From Loxodes magnus (lineage: Eukaryota > Ciliophora > Karyorelictea > Loxodida > Loxodidae), in assembly GCA_946699065.1 (NCBI GenBank), contig CAMPDV010000233.1:391728-455727 (forward strand): 64,000 nucleotides of DNA, written 5' to 3'. Below, piece by piece: positions 37,443-50,334 of the stretch. Both the position numbers and the translations under genes were made by a program. The notes beneath the pieces are model-generated. The model saw nothing but the letters and a program-made list of their open reading frames with translations, was not told where the DNA came from and did no database searches. Each line of letters begins with the position of its first letter. The first letter of the stretch is position 1.

Positions 37443-38918
37443 TTAATTTATTTATATCCTTCAAAAGTATTTTAGAAACTAAGGTATTTATAATAAAACT
37501 TTACTAATTTGAGAAAAGATAAATAAATATCAAAAGACAATTTTTAATTTTTTTCTATGCTCTAATTCCTGGATTGAAGATGATAATTCACACTTTATAG
37601 AAAAATTAAATTAAAATATTTTAAAAAATAGTAAAAATAAACCTAATTTTACTTATAAATCCTTTCTTTAAGTTAAAATTCAAATAAAATTTAAAATTTC
37701 AGTAAATAAATAAAATCAAGCAATAAAAATATTCAGTCTGCATAATCATTTACTCTGTTATAAATAATTTCTTTCTAAAAAGTAAAAGGCTTTTAAGGAA
37801 AAAATTTATATCTTCATACTTAAAAAAATTTATAATTACACGCTCCCCTTTCTAAGATGAAATGCTTTAATATATTTTAAATCACTTGACTCATACAAAA
37901 TAGAAGAAAGATAAAATTTTTATCTTTTAATGGAAACTCTCTTCCCTTAAATTATTTGAAAGAGAAAAAACTAAATATCTCTAAATAGAAAAAATTAAAA
38001 TATATTAAACTTTGATATTTTTTAATTTATAATTCAAAGATTTATTCACTAATTAACTGAAGAGATATTTCTTTTTTTAATTATATCAATAATTCAGAAA
38101 TAATTAATGTATTAGTTATTTAAATCATTTTATTATCTTTCTTAATTTTCCTTTAATAAGATATTAAAACTCTATGATTTTTTAAATAAAATACAAAAGT
38201 ATCCTTAAATAAATCTATAACTAACTAATTAAATAAGTTATTAATATTCTAGCTTACAATCTCAAAAATGCTTATTTTAATTTTTGATTTGTTTACTTTT
38301 AGTTATTGTTCTTTATACTAATTCCATAAATTTCCAGATTATTTTTAACTTAAAAATTCTAAATATAGCCCTCGTCTGCTTTTTTAAGATATGAAAATGA
38401 TATCAATTTAATTATATCTTCTTTTTGAAGTAATAACTTTAGTTAGAAAAGAAGTTTGATATTTAGAGGCAAGAAAAGCTAAGATACTGAGAGAAAGTTA
38501 GAGCTTATAGAAAACCATACGAAATTTTTCAATTTGCTTTTAAGTTGCTTAAATAGATTTTTTGTCTAAATGAAGCTTTAATAAATATCCCTTAATATTA
38601 AGCATTTGAGTTTAATTTTTTTAATTTTATTCCTTATAAATTGACTTATCTGTGTTAAACCTTAAGAGTCTTGCTATAATTTTGTCATACAGTCCGCCTA
38701 AAGTTTTTTCTCTGTAATATAGTTGTCTCTAATTTATTGCTTAGGATTATTTTTATTGTTGGAGAAATATTAAATAAAGCGAGTCCAGTAAATAATCTTT
38801 GAGTAAATTTCTAGAGACTAATAAATTTCTGAAATTGATAAATAAAAGATTTTCCCTTTAATAAGTTTATTTTAGTTCAACTTAATATTAGTAAATTAAT
38901 TGAAAAGTTAATTATCTT
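37443..38918. other. Unassigned AT-rich stretch
   Basis: No gene is recognised. A weak plus-strand coding signal occurs at 38455-38560 (GKKSQDTERKLELIEN), but I see no convincing start or end. The rest is low-complexity A/T. Confidence 0.3.
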
Positions 38919-39905
38919 TCAGTTTTAATCTAGTCCTATTTCATGTTTCCTCATCTCATGTTCTATTCTCTATTGCTCATCTTAAAACTTTTCGTCACAT
39001 TTATAAGCTCTGCAGACAAAATAATTTTGCTGGTTAAAAATCATTTCCTATAATTTTTTATTTTCTATGTCGTTTTACATTTTTTAATGATGCTTTGTGT
39101 TTTAGTGGCATTCAAGCTTACGCTTTGAGAATTGTACAAAAGTCACATCTTTTTCATAGCAATATTTGCAATAACCTGCAACCAATTTTTCATTTTCTTT
39201 TTATATTGCAAGCCATTTATATTCATTAGCAAAGCTTAAGGCTTTTTTTATTAAATTATTAATACCTTTAAAATTTCGTTCTTATGCAGATTTTGGTTTA
39301 GCTTTCTATGCTTTTTTATTAAGAGTTTCATTATTGTCAAACTAAGTATCTTTTAATTTCTTTTCTAGTGAATCTAAGTTATTTTTATTTTTATTTAAGC
39401 TTCTTTTCTAGCCTATATTTTTTGTATGAGACTTTTCAATAGACTATGATTAAACTTTGTCAGACTCTTAAAGCTATTAACCTTAGTCCATAATTCTACC
39501 TTTAGTTTCTTCATTTATCAATCTTTAGTATATCTTTTCTTGAGTACTGTCATTATCATGTTATCTTATAACTATCTACTCTTTAAGAAAACTACTGCTT
39601 GACTTCTTAAACGTCTCAACACGCTAATTAGATGAATCATGGTTATTTTTGCTCTTATTTTGTAGATACCTCTAATATGCTATTGTATTTTAAAGCACTT
39701 TCAAAGGAAGTTTAGATTATTAGCATAGCTGCTTCAATCCATACTCATCATTCAGTTCAATCATTATATTCACAACTCACTTAAAAAAACCTTCTCCAAA
39801 TTTTATAACCGACAAATCAACCTCATTTTCTGATACATCAAGGAACTCATTAGTAGCTTTAAATCCATTCAGAATAGTGAATAAAGCTATTTCTTGTAAA
39901 TCCAT
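38919..39905 (-). CDS. Zinc-finger protein (328 residues)
   Basis: A single-exon gene from ATG 39905 to TGA 38921-38919. The N-terminal third starts MDLQEIALFTILNGFKATNE with no known fold. The middle is Ser/Lys/Gln-rich and probably disordered. The C-terminal 120 residues hold two zinc fingers. The first is CKYCYEKDV...ECHQNTKH, a Cx2C-x16-Hx4H finger of U1/BED style. The second is FVCRAYKCDEKF...RIEHEMRKH, a C2H2 finger with Cx4C spacing. Such pairs bind nucleic acid, so a nuclear role is likely. Internal TAA/TAG Gln codons are frequent and one TGA (GFFKWVV) is Trp. It diverges from the gene upstream of the ESCRT-III gene. It is not assignable to a named orthologue. Confidence 0.85.
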
Positions 39906-40206
39906 TTTGATTTAAATTACTCTACACTGTATATCAGATATTAAATAACTATTAAATATCTTTAACTATAATTATAAAGATACACCTTTAAATTAATATA
40001 TCCAGGCATCTCTATTTATATATCATTATGGATTTCTATTACTTGTCATTTTACATTTAGCTTTGCTTTTTATTATTTTAGGCTTAAATAGTTTAATTAA
40101 ATACCTTAGTTATATCAATTAGTCCTTAGTTTCTGTTTACTATTATTTGTATTATCCTCTTTAAAAATCCTTCTTTTTTAGTTCTTTTGTACAATATAAA
40201 AAGTAA

Positions 40207-40760
40207 ATGATTGTATTTTAGATAATTAGATAGTTGCAGCATAAGTATAATACTTCTAGAATTATAGCAGAAGTTAATATAATAAGCTTCTTAGTAACTT
40301 TAGCAATTATATTTGCTTTAGTAAAGATAAGCATCAAATGGTATATTTACGTATGTGAAGGATAGAGCTTATTATAAGAGCTTAATATCCTAATTTATAA
40401 TACTTCAGTGCTATGATTAAAAGTCCCTGACAATTTATTAATATAATGTTTTCTCTAAATAATGATATGGAATACTCAGGCAAGTAACAGAAACTATAAT
40501 ACTGGTCAAATAAAATAATTTAGATCTTAAACATAATCTCACAAACTTATAAGCCAAGTTTACTATATTTTCATTAAAATAACTTACAACTACAACTGCT
40601 ACTAAGATTACAACATTGGTCTAGATAAGGTAAAAGAGGCTAAGAGATATATAAATTTTAAATAGATTTCTAGTATTAAATAAGCTTATAAAAAGAGCAT
40701 CTTGCAAGAATTAAAAAAGTATAGATAAAACATAATTAGCTATTGTGATTATGTTTAATA
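40207..40760 (+). CDS. Hypothetical small protein with a membrane segment
   Basis: From ATG 40207 the frame includes a hydrophobic helix (IISFLVTLAIIFALV, about residues 25-40) and later charged sequence (GLDKVKEAKRYINFK, ILQELKKYRQN) with good G bias near 40600-40690. No TGA occurs in this frame between that segment and the start of the ESCRT-III gene, which is in the same phase. It therefore either ends at a TAA/TAG or is spliced. No family is recognised. Confidence 0.28.
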
Positions 40761-40821
40761 TAGCTTTTACTATAAAATAAAGCAGCTTTAATTTAATAAA
40801 GTTATATTTATTAAATAAACT

Positions 40822-41487
40822 ATGGGTGGATTATGTGGATAAACTAAGAAGAAGGAATAGAAATAGGGTAGTGGATAAAATGATAATTAAAAGATAGAAA
40901 AAACTAAGAAAGAGATAACTGAAGCAGATAAAACTGTACTTGAGTTAAAAGTTGTTCAGAATAAACTGCAAACTTATTAAAAAACTCTATAGCAACGAAT
41001 GAAAGATGCGAAAGAAAAAGCGAGAATGCATCTTAAAAATAAATAGAAGGATAGAGCGAAAATGGCATTGTAAATCTTCAAGATTTCAGAAAAATATTAT
41101 TAGTAAGCTTAGGGTGAAGAACTTACTATAGAATAGTCAATCTAGCAAGTACAATCTGCATAAATTACTTCTTAAGTAGCATAAGCACTCAAACATGGTA
41201 ACGAAGTTCTTAAAGATATAAACTCCAAAATGTCCTTATCTCAGGTTGAAAAAATTATGGCTGATACAAGCGAAGCTATTGAAATGCAAAATCAGGTATC
41301 ATAAGTTTTACAAGATGAAGGAGTAACTGATTAATAACTATTAGCCGAATTAGATCAATTAGAAGAATTAGAAGCGATAGAAATTAAAGAAAAACTTGAA
41401 AGTGCAAATGTACCTTAGCAAAGTCTTAGCAAGCCATAGGAAAAAACAGTTTCAAAATAGAAACAGGAGGTAGTTAATGTCATTTGA
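40822..41487 (+). CDS. ESCRT-III subunit, CHMP6/Vps20-like
   Basis: A 221-residue protein from ATG 40822 to TGA 41485-41487. It starts MGGLCGQTKKK, with Gly2 and a small residue pattern fitting N-myristoylation, as in CHMP6/Vps20. It then has the basic first helix of Snf7-domain proteins (QQRMKDAKEKARMHLKNKQ), helix 2-3 with ALKHGNEVLKDINSKMSLSQ, and an acidic C-terminal half (EGVTDQQLLAELDQLEELE) typical of the autoinhibitory and Vps4-contacting region. Length and charge asymmetry match the family (human CHMP6 is 201). Vps20 nucleates ESCRT-III on endosomal membranes downstream of Vps25 of ESCRT-II. About 30 in-frame TAA/TAG codons are read as Gln and there is no internal TGA. CHMP6 is favoured over other Snf7 members by the N-terminus. 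Confidence 0.9.
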
Positions 41488-42959
41488 TCTTTCTTAATAA
41501 GCATACTAGATTCTTTATATTTAAAACAGATTAATTATTAATGATAGAAAAATAAATAATTAGTTAAAGTTATTTTTAGAAACTAAGATATTTATCTACA
41601 TAGTCAAAGCTTAACTTTTATTAATATACTTTTATATCTATAATCGTAGCTTTTATTTTTAAGATAAATAGTAAATCTAATTAAATTTTAGAATTAACCT
41701 AGGAGTAAATTTAAAAATTTTATTTAGAGTTTAAAATAAAAAAATTTAGAGTTTGTATATAGATCTAAGAAAAGCTCTAATTGTAAGTAAATATGAAGAA
41801 GTTTTGAAATTGGTAAATTATTCAAATACAACTTAAAATATTGAGCTTAGGTAAAAGTTAAAAAGTCTAGAACATTCAATATAGCTTTTAAAAAGTTTTA
41901 TAGTAAGATAATAAAATAATACACATTAAAGTTATTTAGTTAAAGCTTTAATTATAAGAAGTTTAGATATATTAATTCACAGGAGATTTTACTGCAAGCA
42001 TCCAATTTTAGAATAAGATAATAGTTTAATAAATTAGGTACTTCTAAACTTATTTTTTTACTTAGATTCCTCCATTCAAATTTTAAGTTTGAATAATCAT
42101 TAATATAACTTAAATATTTTTAACTTAGATTTGGATTTTAAGATATTAAGTTTATCTTAGTTGTAAGCAAAATAAATAGAAAGACCAAATATGATATAGC
42201 TTTTGCTAAATATAATAGTTATAGTCTTTATTATTTTTAAATATAATGCTATTATTTATTAAGTGACAACTATAACGTATAAGGTTGAACAACCTTAATC
42301 AGTCACTAAATTGGAAGTTGTGGTAAATTTGTTGTAGGTATTATTAAAGGCAGTTGGATTTAATTTATAAGTATGATTTAAATTAAAGCTTTTTAATTAT
42401 TTTAGTACTTTAGGTTTAAACAATCACTTCTTCAGCTTCTTCGTAGCTTTTAATTATTTTTATTTATAAATATTGGCTTAAAATGATAAAGCTAGTTATT
42501 AGAGATTTATTATTAAAGAGTCTGTTTTATGTAAAGATTTTAGAGTTAAAGCTAAGTAATCCTTAATAGCAATAAAATTAAAGCCTTTAATAAATATCTC
42601 TAAAAAGAAGCTTCTAAGATAGAGCTATTAAAGGTAATAAAGCTAGGTGATTATAAATAATATAATCCAAGGTAAAAAGAAATTAGTCTAAGGTTTGCTT
42701 TGAACTGTATTAAGAATGGACATCCATTTAATTATATACAAAGTTAAACATATCTCAACTAGAAAATCTTATAAAGCTTAAAAGTTTAAATTAATAAAAA
42801 CTAACGTTATTATCTTCATTTAAGGGAATATTTATTTTAAACTAGCTAAGAAATATAAAAGAATTTATTTTGAAAATCAATTCTAAAATAAATTGCAAAA
42901 TAATTTAGTCAAATTACATTAGAAACTGGATATTTAATCAACTATCTTCAATTATTATC
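41488..42959. other. Unassigned AT-rich stretch
   Basis: No gene is recognised between the ESCRT-III and MORN genes. The region is low-complexity A/T apart from the palindromic element at 42262-42307. Confidence 0.3.
42262..42307. repeat. Nested inverted repeat
   Basis: Outer arms AGTGAC (42262-42267) and GTCACT (42302-42307) enclose a perfect 7-bp hairpin AAGGTTG-AA-CAACCTT (42281-42296). It could form a cruciform or a structured RNA. Function is unknown. Confidence 0.5.
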
Positions 42960-45734
42960 ATGTCAGACCATTCTAATTAATAGGATATTTTATAACCAAA
43001 TATTCTTTAAAAGAATGAAGGATAATAACAAGAAAGCTCTATCGAAGAAATTAAACAAGGCTATATCATTGTAAACTACAAAAATGAAGATCTTTATGAA
43101 GGCCAGTTATAAAATGGTAAAAGGCATGGAAAAGGAAAACTTTAGAGTATAAATGGAGAAGTTTACCAAGGTGATTGATTAAGTGATAAAAAACATGGAT
43201 ATGGAGTTCTCATTTAATAAAAGGATAAAAGATATGAAGGATAATGATTAAAAGGTAAAAAATAAGGATGGGGAACTTAAATTTTTGGAGATGGCAAAAA
43301 ATACGAAGGAGAATGGTTAAATAATAAAAAAGAAGGATTTGGTGTTCTAACTTTAAAGAGTGGATAAAAGTATGAAGGATAATGAAAAAGCAATAAAAAA
43401 TAAGGAGAAGGAACCTTAATTTATAAAAACAAAGAAAAATATGAAGGTGAGTGACTTAACGATAAGAAGCATGGAAAGGGAACTTTTTCCTATAAAAACG
43501 GAGATATATATGAGGGTTATTGAGATAGCAATTTAAGATAAGGCTAAGGAATTTAACATTTTGCCACAGGAGAGGAATATAATGGGGAATGATTTTAAGA
43601 CAAAAAAAATGGAGAAGGAACTTATAAATATGAAAATGGTGAAATCTATAATGGAAATTGAGAAAACGATTAAAAGTAAGGAAATGGAATTTAATACTTT
43701 GAAAATGAAGAAAAATATAAAGGTAATTGGATCAATAATGTTTTTTAAGAATACGGAGTTTATAAATATAGTGATGGAGAAAAATACAAAGGCTATTGAT
43801 TTGAAGGATTAAGATGAGGAAACGGAACTTTTTTCTACAAAAACGGTGATATTTATATAGGAGAATGAATACAAGATAAGAAATATGGAAAAGGTGTCTA
43901 TAAATTCAAAAGCGGAGATAGCTATGAAGGATAGTTTGCTGATGATAAAATACAGTGAATTGGAAAATTAATCTTTAAAGATGGAGGTATTTACGAAAAA
44001 GGATTGTTTCAATGTTAAAAGGATTTTTCTAAGCTGTATACAGTTGCAAGACAGACTCCATAAGTTTCTATAATATTAAATGATAGCAATCTCTCAATTT
44101 AAAAAAATAAAGAAAGAAGTATTTAATAAAATTTCTGAGGAAGGATAGATATATTATAAGAGATATCGTAATTTCTTGGCTTAAAAAGTATCTGCTAGTT
44201 ATAATAAGTTAGCAAATATTTCTAGTCACTTAACTATAAGTTCAGCTAATTGGAGATTAAAGTTTAAAAAATAGACTAATCTAAAATAAAGTGAATACTT
44301 AAATAAATTTCATAATCAGATGTAAGGAAATTAGTAATCGATACTAGTCATCTTTCCCAGAGTTTCTGCTCTTAAATAAATTTCTAGCTTTATAAAGTAA
44401 TTTTGAATAAGTTATGAACTGAAGTTAAAAGAGGAAAGAGATATAAATTACAGGAATTTACTTTAATTGACAAACACAAGACAATAGCTTTACCTGACTT
44501 TTTATCTTGCTTAGACTTAGAAAAATTAACTCTTTGTTGTCATTTAAAGGACGAAGATTTATACTTTTTAAGTAGTCTCTAAAAGTTAAAGCATTTAGAA
44601 ATAAAAAGTTTATAGATGAAGGAAATAAATCTAAAAGGTAGCTTTCTTAATGAATTTTGTTTAGACCTAAATATTTAATCTTTAACAATAGAAGGTTCTT
44701 AAATTGATAATAACTCTATAAAGCAATACTTAGAAAGAAAAGGAAGAAACATTTAGTAGCTTAGAATTAATAAAAGCAATCAGAAGTTTATAGATTTATG
44801 TCCTAACTTATGCTAAATTGATTCAGATTAATATGATTCGGCTGAGAAAATACTAAGTAAATATAAGGACAATAAGAATATACAACTTCTAAGATTAAAA
44901 GGATAATTTGACAAATCAGACTTTAGTAAACTGGCAACTTAATAATTGATTTATCTTTAGACCGTTAGTATTGATAGCTGCTAGTAATTCAATGATGAGC
45001 TTCTAAAGCTTTTACTCACATAAACTCCTAATTTAAAATCACTTACATTGAAAGATTTATAGCAGCTTTCAAGTTAGGCTCTTCGCTAAATAGGTGATAA
45101 TGGACGTAAATATGAATAGTTGAGTATAAGCGATATGAAAAAAGTGAAAGACGAGGATTTAGCTTTCATGTTTTAGAATTGCTAAAATCTAAGATTAATA
45201 GTACTTAATAATGTTGATGAAGTAAAATCTAACTCCTTGAGAGTTATAAAGCAATCATGCTAGTATTTGCATACTTTAAATTTAACTTTAATCTAAATAA
45301 AAGAATAAAATTGAATAAGCGAAGTAGTTTAAATAAAAACTTTAAGGAGTCTGCAACTTATTGGATTGTAGCTATTTAACCAAGATGTTCACTAAATAGT
45401 ATCTAATTGCAATGCTTTAAATTCACTAGATTTCACATAGTTTGGTCAGAATATGTAAGAGTCTTTTAAATATGCTGGCGAAAATAATGAGCCTTATAAA
45501 ATCTATAGCAACTTGAAAAGTTTGAAAATAAGAGCTAAGTAGAATATTAATTAGTTTTACTATTTATAGAATAACTAGACGAATCATAATGCTTTACTAT
45601 ATAATGAGGATTATTGCTGCATCTTAATAAAGTAGAAATTTATTAATCTTAAATCATTTAACGGATAAGTAATATAAGAATATAACAAGCTCTGTGAGTT
45701 AGAATTAGATAGTCCTGATTCAAATGAAATATGA
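42960..45734 (+). CDS. MORN-repeat, F-box and leucine-rich-repeat protein
   Basis: A 924-residue single-exon protein from ATG 42960 to TGA 45732-45734. After a short Gln/Asn-rich leader, about 13 MORN repeats (residues about 40-350) follow the pattern YEGxWxNxKxxGxG, e.g. YEGEWLNNKKEGFG and YEGEWLNDKKHGKG. TGA supplies the core Trp in several of them. A segment near residue 400 (ILQEISQFLGLKSICQL, then QVSKYFQSL) resembles an F-box. The C-terminal 420 residues are leucine-rich repeats of FBXL type (LKSLTLKDLQQL, LRLIVLNNVDE, LHTLNLTL). F-box/LRR proteins select substrates for SCF ubiquitin ligases, and MORN repeats tether proteins to membranes or cortical structures. The combination suggests a membrane- or cortex-anchored E3 adaptor. 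The F-box is the least certain of the three. Confidence 0.9.
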
Positions 45735-45803
45735 CTTATATCTTAAACTTCCTATTAAACATTAAAATACTTACTATTAATTCTTGATTTTTTTTTTAAT
45801 CTA

Positions 45804-45822
45804 TATAATAATAATAATAATA
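45804..45822 (+). repeat. Short ATA/TAA microsatellite
   Basis: A run of about six AAT triplets in the gap between the convergent MORN/F-box/LRR gene and the zinc-knuckle fragment. Confidence 0.7.
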
Positions 45823-45829
45823 GGATAAA

Positions 45830-46423
45830 TTAAGTTTAGCAATTTTCGAGGATTTTCACCTCTTCATGCTGGACACCAGATTGCTCCAGTTTTAAAAATA
45901 AAGTTTTAGATGTCTCTACTCCTCCCATTACTCTTGTCATTTCCGGATCTAGCCTTATTTCTAATTAAATTTTCTCTTTTAAATGTATCCTTATTCATTT
46001 AAGTATAATCTTTCTCTTATTTGTCTCTACTACATTTGTTTTTTCTTCCTCTACTGTGTTTGTATGGCTCTTTATTTATTCCAGTACTACGTCTTGAAAT
46101 TTTGGAATTCCTTGCAGCGTCTTCATAAGTGTTCTGTCGAATTGCAGTAGTAACATTTCTTCACTACTTTTTGGAGTTTAACTTTAGTCTTCCTATTGGT
46201 CTCTTCAATCATCATTGGATCTCTCCTTTGTTCATCTAATTTCTTTTCTAGTATTTCCAGTCTAATACTCAGATTATTTCTGAAGCTAATTTTAGGATTA
46301 GTTACTCTGGTCTTAAGATATGTTTCAGAAAGCGCTTAGTTCTCTTTCTTAGGACATAAGTCTGGATTCTATTCCTTCCGCTAGGTTGAGTTGTTCCTTT
46401 ATAAATTAAATTTTTCTTAGCAT
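45830..46423 (-). pseudogene. Gag-like CCHC zinc-knuckle protein, probably retroelement ORF1 remnant
   Basis: On the minus strand a frame reads LEILEKKLDEQRRDP, then VVKKCYYCNSTEHLWRRCKEF. This is a perfect Cx2Cx4Hx4C zinc knuckle (46155-46114) with TGA supplying its Trp. A helical, basic, Gln-rich stretch follows. Such knuckles after a coiled coil are typical of gag proteins and LINE ORF1. The best start (ATG 46423-46421, MLRKIQFIKEQLNLAEG) is in a different frame, and I find no short intron that joins the two, so a frameshift is likely. No reverse transcriptase follows; the neighbour is the convergent MORN/LRR gene. Composition is clearly richer in GC than the flanks. A domesticated gene is the alternative. 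Confidence 0.6.
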
Positions 46424-48682
46424 TGCTTTTTTAAGGCCAACCTTTTAAGATAAAAATTCCTAAAAATGTAATGGACAGATTGTCTTAACTATAATCCTCA
46501 TTATTTATTTAATTGAAAGATTAAATAAGCCTAAATTTATTTATTAATATTATATCCTCTATCTACAACTTAAAAAGTCTTCATTTATAAGTTTCTCTCT
46601 TATCTGAAAGAAGATTTATTTATCTCTTTAGAAACTTTCTAAATTTTATAGGCTTTTGCTATTTTTGTTTCTTAAATTTAAAATGTTCTCTTATAAAATT
46701 TTTCTAATATTTGTATATAGTCAAAGAACTTTGATGCATTGAAACACTTTGATTGTGATTATAAAATAAATAATTTCAGAAATATCTAACGCCTGCTACT
46801 ATCTCCAGCTAATTGATCGCTTTGCAAGCTTATTTATTCTAGTTACTCTAATATGAAAAATTTTAACTTTAAAGAGTTGGCTTCTTTAACTATAAGCATA
46901 TTATTATCTTTCTTGATGCTAGATTAATAATACTTGGACTTCTATTACAGAGTCATCACTTCATAAATCAATAGGTCCTTAATTATATGCTTATAACTTA
47001 TCTAAATACATTAATGATTATTTCATAATTTTACTCATATCAGCTTACTTTAATGCTTACACAATAATCTTTTTCACATTATATTTAATCAATAGATTAT
47101 CAATATTTTGCAATTTATTGCTTATCTGAAGATATGCTTTCTTCTCTATTTATTTTTTAGACTTTCGTTAAGAGAATAGTAATTTAGTTCCTTTTAATTA
47201 GAGATTTTGTTTATAAATATGATAAATAACTAAAGTATTTAAATCACTTAGGGCAAGCATCAAGCTAATTCGAAAAAAACACATATTTAACATTAACTAC
47301 CCAATTTTAAGTTTGTCACTATATTTGTATTACCCATCCACCAAATGACTCAAGATCTACCAGTCTATTTAAAAAATAAAGTGAAGCTCCTTTTATCTCT
47401 TATAAGACAGATAAATGAAATAAATTTCCTTAATAATCTAAAGAATGTAATCCTTTCTAGTGTTTTGGAATTTTATTAGTTGATGGTAGAAATGCAAAGT
47501 TTGGCTAGCTAAATAATTAATGAGCACTTAAATCTCTTCATATTCATTTAGGCTCAAAGAACTATAAATACATATATTGCATAACTTTAAGCTATTCTAT
47601 ACACTATTTTCAATAAAACATAAACAGGATTAAGAAAAGACTCATAGAATGACTTTAACTATATAAATTGCTATAACTAGAAAAAAACTTAAGCTTTATC
47701 TATTTAAGTTAAAATCTAAGTTAGTTTCTCTTAAAGTTTAATTAAATCTACAAGCATCTACTTTAATATAAATTAGGGTCTTAGATTAAAAGTTATATGC
47801 AAGATAAAATTCTAGTTAATACTAAATTTAAGAAATAGAGATAGCACATAGTTCATATCTTATGCTATATCTAACTAATTTTTTCTTTAGAGCCCAAGGT
47901 TATAACTAGATTCGTTTACATAGTTTTATTAAGAAATTATATACCTTACTTTTCATCAGCCATTAGGTAAATATTCTAAAGCTTAATTTTGTGTATTTAA
48001 TCATCAATAGTAACAATTTCGCTTATTAGAATGAATAATGAGTAAATTATTATAATTATAGCTTTGAAGCCATTGGTATAAATTCTTTTAAGCTAAGCAA
48101 AAGTAAAAGTATAGTCAAAATAATTTTATCTTTATTACTTTCAACTTAGTAGCATACAACTTAGCTATATAAATAGTTTCTAAGAGGTATTTATTTTAAT
48201 AATTATCCAGTTAATAAACTAATATGCTAAAGCTATTATATTAAATAGAATATCTTTGAAGTTATACACATAACCTAGACTAATAAAAATTATTACCATT
48301 TTACTTTTTTTTCAATGTATTAGATATATTCCAGATTCTTTAAATATTATCTGTCATTTAGAAGATTTCGTTAAGTAAAAAAAAATTTTTGTATTAAGAA
48401 ATTGTGAAGATCTCATACTAAAAGGAGTACTCTAAGCAAATATTCTTTGATTACATTAATATTCTTTATTTTTGCATTAAGTAAACTAGGATAGTAAGTT
48501 TTAATTAATTATTATGATGTCTTGCATATTATTTCCTATATATCTAGCTTAAATGTCCTAGTAATTAGGGCTATTAATGAAGATTAATCCTCCTTAAGGA
48601 TCTTTCTCCTCCTTTAAAAAATTTAATTTTAACCTTTGCCTTGCTTCACTAATTTTTTTCTTAGTTTTGAAGCTTCTAATTA
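46424..48682. other. Unassigned AT-rich stretch with weak coding signal
   Basis: No gene is recognised. A plus-strand segment at 46750-46980 (FKELASLTISILL) looks faintly coding and hydrophobic. I find no start, end or domain that I would defend. Confidence 0.3.
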
Positions 48683-49075
48683 ATGAGCGAAAGAAATTTT
48701 AAAAATAAATTGAAAAATTCTAAATATGCTAGTTAATAGATAAAGGAATAAATAGAGAAAGGCAAATAAAATATCTGAAATAGGTATGAAGAACTTAATA
48801 AATTAGAGCTATAATAGAATATGCATAAGTATAATTAATATTACTCTATCATGATAGCTAAGTATCATATTCATTTTAATTATTTATAATCAACCAAGTA
48901 TTTTCATTTTATCTCTTATATATAACACTAAGCTAGTTGTATACTTTTTAGTTTGCTATGCTATTAATTAATAAAACTTTAAATAAAAGTATAAATACAG
49001 CTATAGGAGATGTAGCTAGTTTAATTATTATACTCTTTGCTTATTTTTTAAATGTAGCCTGGATTATTAATCTGA
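48683..49075 (+). CDS. Small hypothetical protein, charged N-terminus
   Basis: ATG 48683 opens MSERNFKNKLKNSKYAS, followed by a charged, probably helical stretch (IKEQIEKGKQN, RYEELNKLELQQN). The first 55 codons have the bias of a real gene. The rest, to TGA 49073-49075, is AT-rich and may not be coding. No family is recognised. Confidence 0.35.
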
Positions 49076-49731
49076 ATATCTTATAAATAAAACCAATTTA
49101 AGTTGCTTATTAAGTCTTGTCTAATTTGAAGAAAATTACATCCTTAATTGTTTTTTCTCTTATGATAAAAACAGATAAAAGATGCTTATAATAATACTTA
49201 GTAGAAAAGGTAAAATAGGATGAATAAATAGAGAGTAGATAAAATAGAGGATAAAATATTGGCTTCTTAATTATTAAGAGATTCTTCTCTTATGAAGTAA
49301 ACCTGCTATAGAAGTATACCGGGAATTTTAACCTTATAAAGAAGCTTTAAAATAGAGCAACTAAACTTAGCTATAGATTTAAAAAATATAATGTAAATGA
49401 CAGCTCTGTATATCGTACTTTTATAAGAAGATGCTGTCTCAAGTAATAAATACTCTAGACTTTCTCCCCCAAATTCTAAGTAAAATAGTAAAAGGAGCTA
49501 AAAGGAAAAAGATGCTAGAAATGTTTATTTTAAAGTTAATAAAGTTTATCTACAATAAATTTTAATTTCTTCAAGTGTTACTACTAAATACCTCAATTTA
49601 ATAATCATACTTTAAAATTATTATTTAAGCTTACACTTGCAACTAGTTAATTATTATACTTTCAACTATCAACTTTAAGTTAAGCTTATATTTGTTTATA
49701 AAATAATTTCATCACATTTAAATAAAAATAA

Positions 49732-50232
49732 ATGGATAAGCATAAACATAGAGGTAAAGTAGAAGCTATTAGATAAATAAAGATAAGCAAATCTACTAAA
49801 ATAGAATACTCTTTATTAGCTAATTAAGAGTAATTTCTTAGCTTGAATTTATCTTCATTTTGTATTTATTCTAGCTAATAGATTCCTTAAGACAAATAAA
49901 CCTATTTATTCAAACTTTTTAGACATCAATTTTATATCTTTACTTAAGGCTATTTTAGCTTAATTAAGCATTCTTAAAATGGAGAAGATTTAATAGAAGA
50001 TATCTAAGAAAAAAATAAAAGAACAATCCAAAAATTGCATAAAGCTTCTTTCTTAAGTTTAGCATTTAAATAAAAATTAAAAGGCAGAAAGAGTCAAAAT
50101 GCCTTTCTGCCAGTGCAGAGATTTTTTTCTTTATTAGTAAGTTAAAGGAATTATAAGAATCTAACTTAAACTTTATTTTGCTTAAGAGAGATTTTAGATA
50201 AATGGTAATACATAAATGAAGATAAAATAACT
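49732..50232 (+). CDS. Hypothetical basic protein just upstream of the giant gene
   Basis: ATG 49732 gives MDKHKHRGKVEAIRQIKISK. Later parts include HSQNGEDLIEDIQEKNKR and REILDKWQYINEDKIT. The frame has no TGA before the giant gene's start at 50335, which is in the same phase; the plausible end is tandem TAA TAA at 50233-50238. A segment upstream (49165-49400, LVEKVKQDEQIESR) may belong to the same gene. No domain is recognised. Confidence 0.33.
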
Positions 50233-50334
50233 TAATAAATCCAACAATTATTTTCTTAAAAATTGATTTAAACTTTAATTATTTGTTTAATTTTGCCCTT
50301 AAATAGCCATCTTTAAGACTTAATTATAATAATC

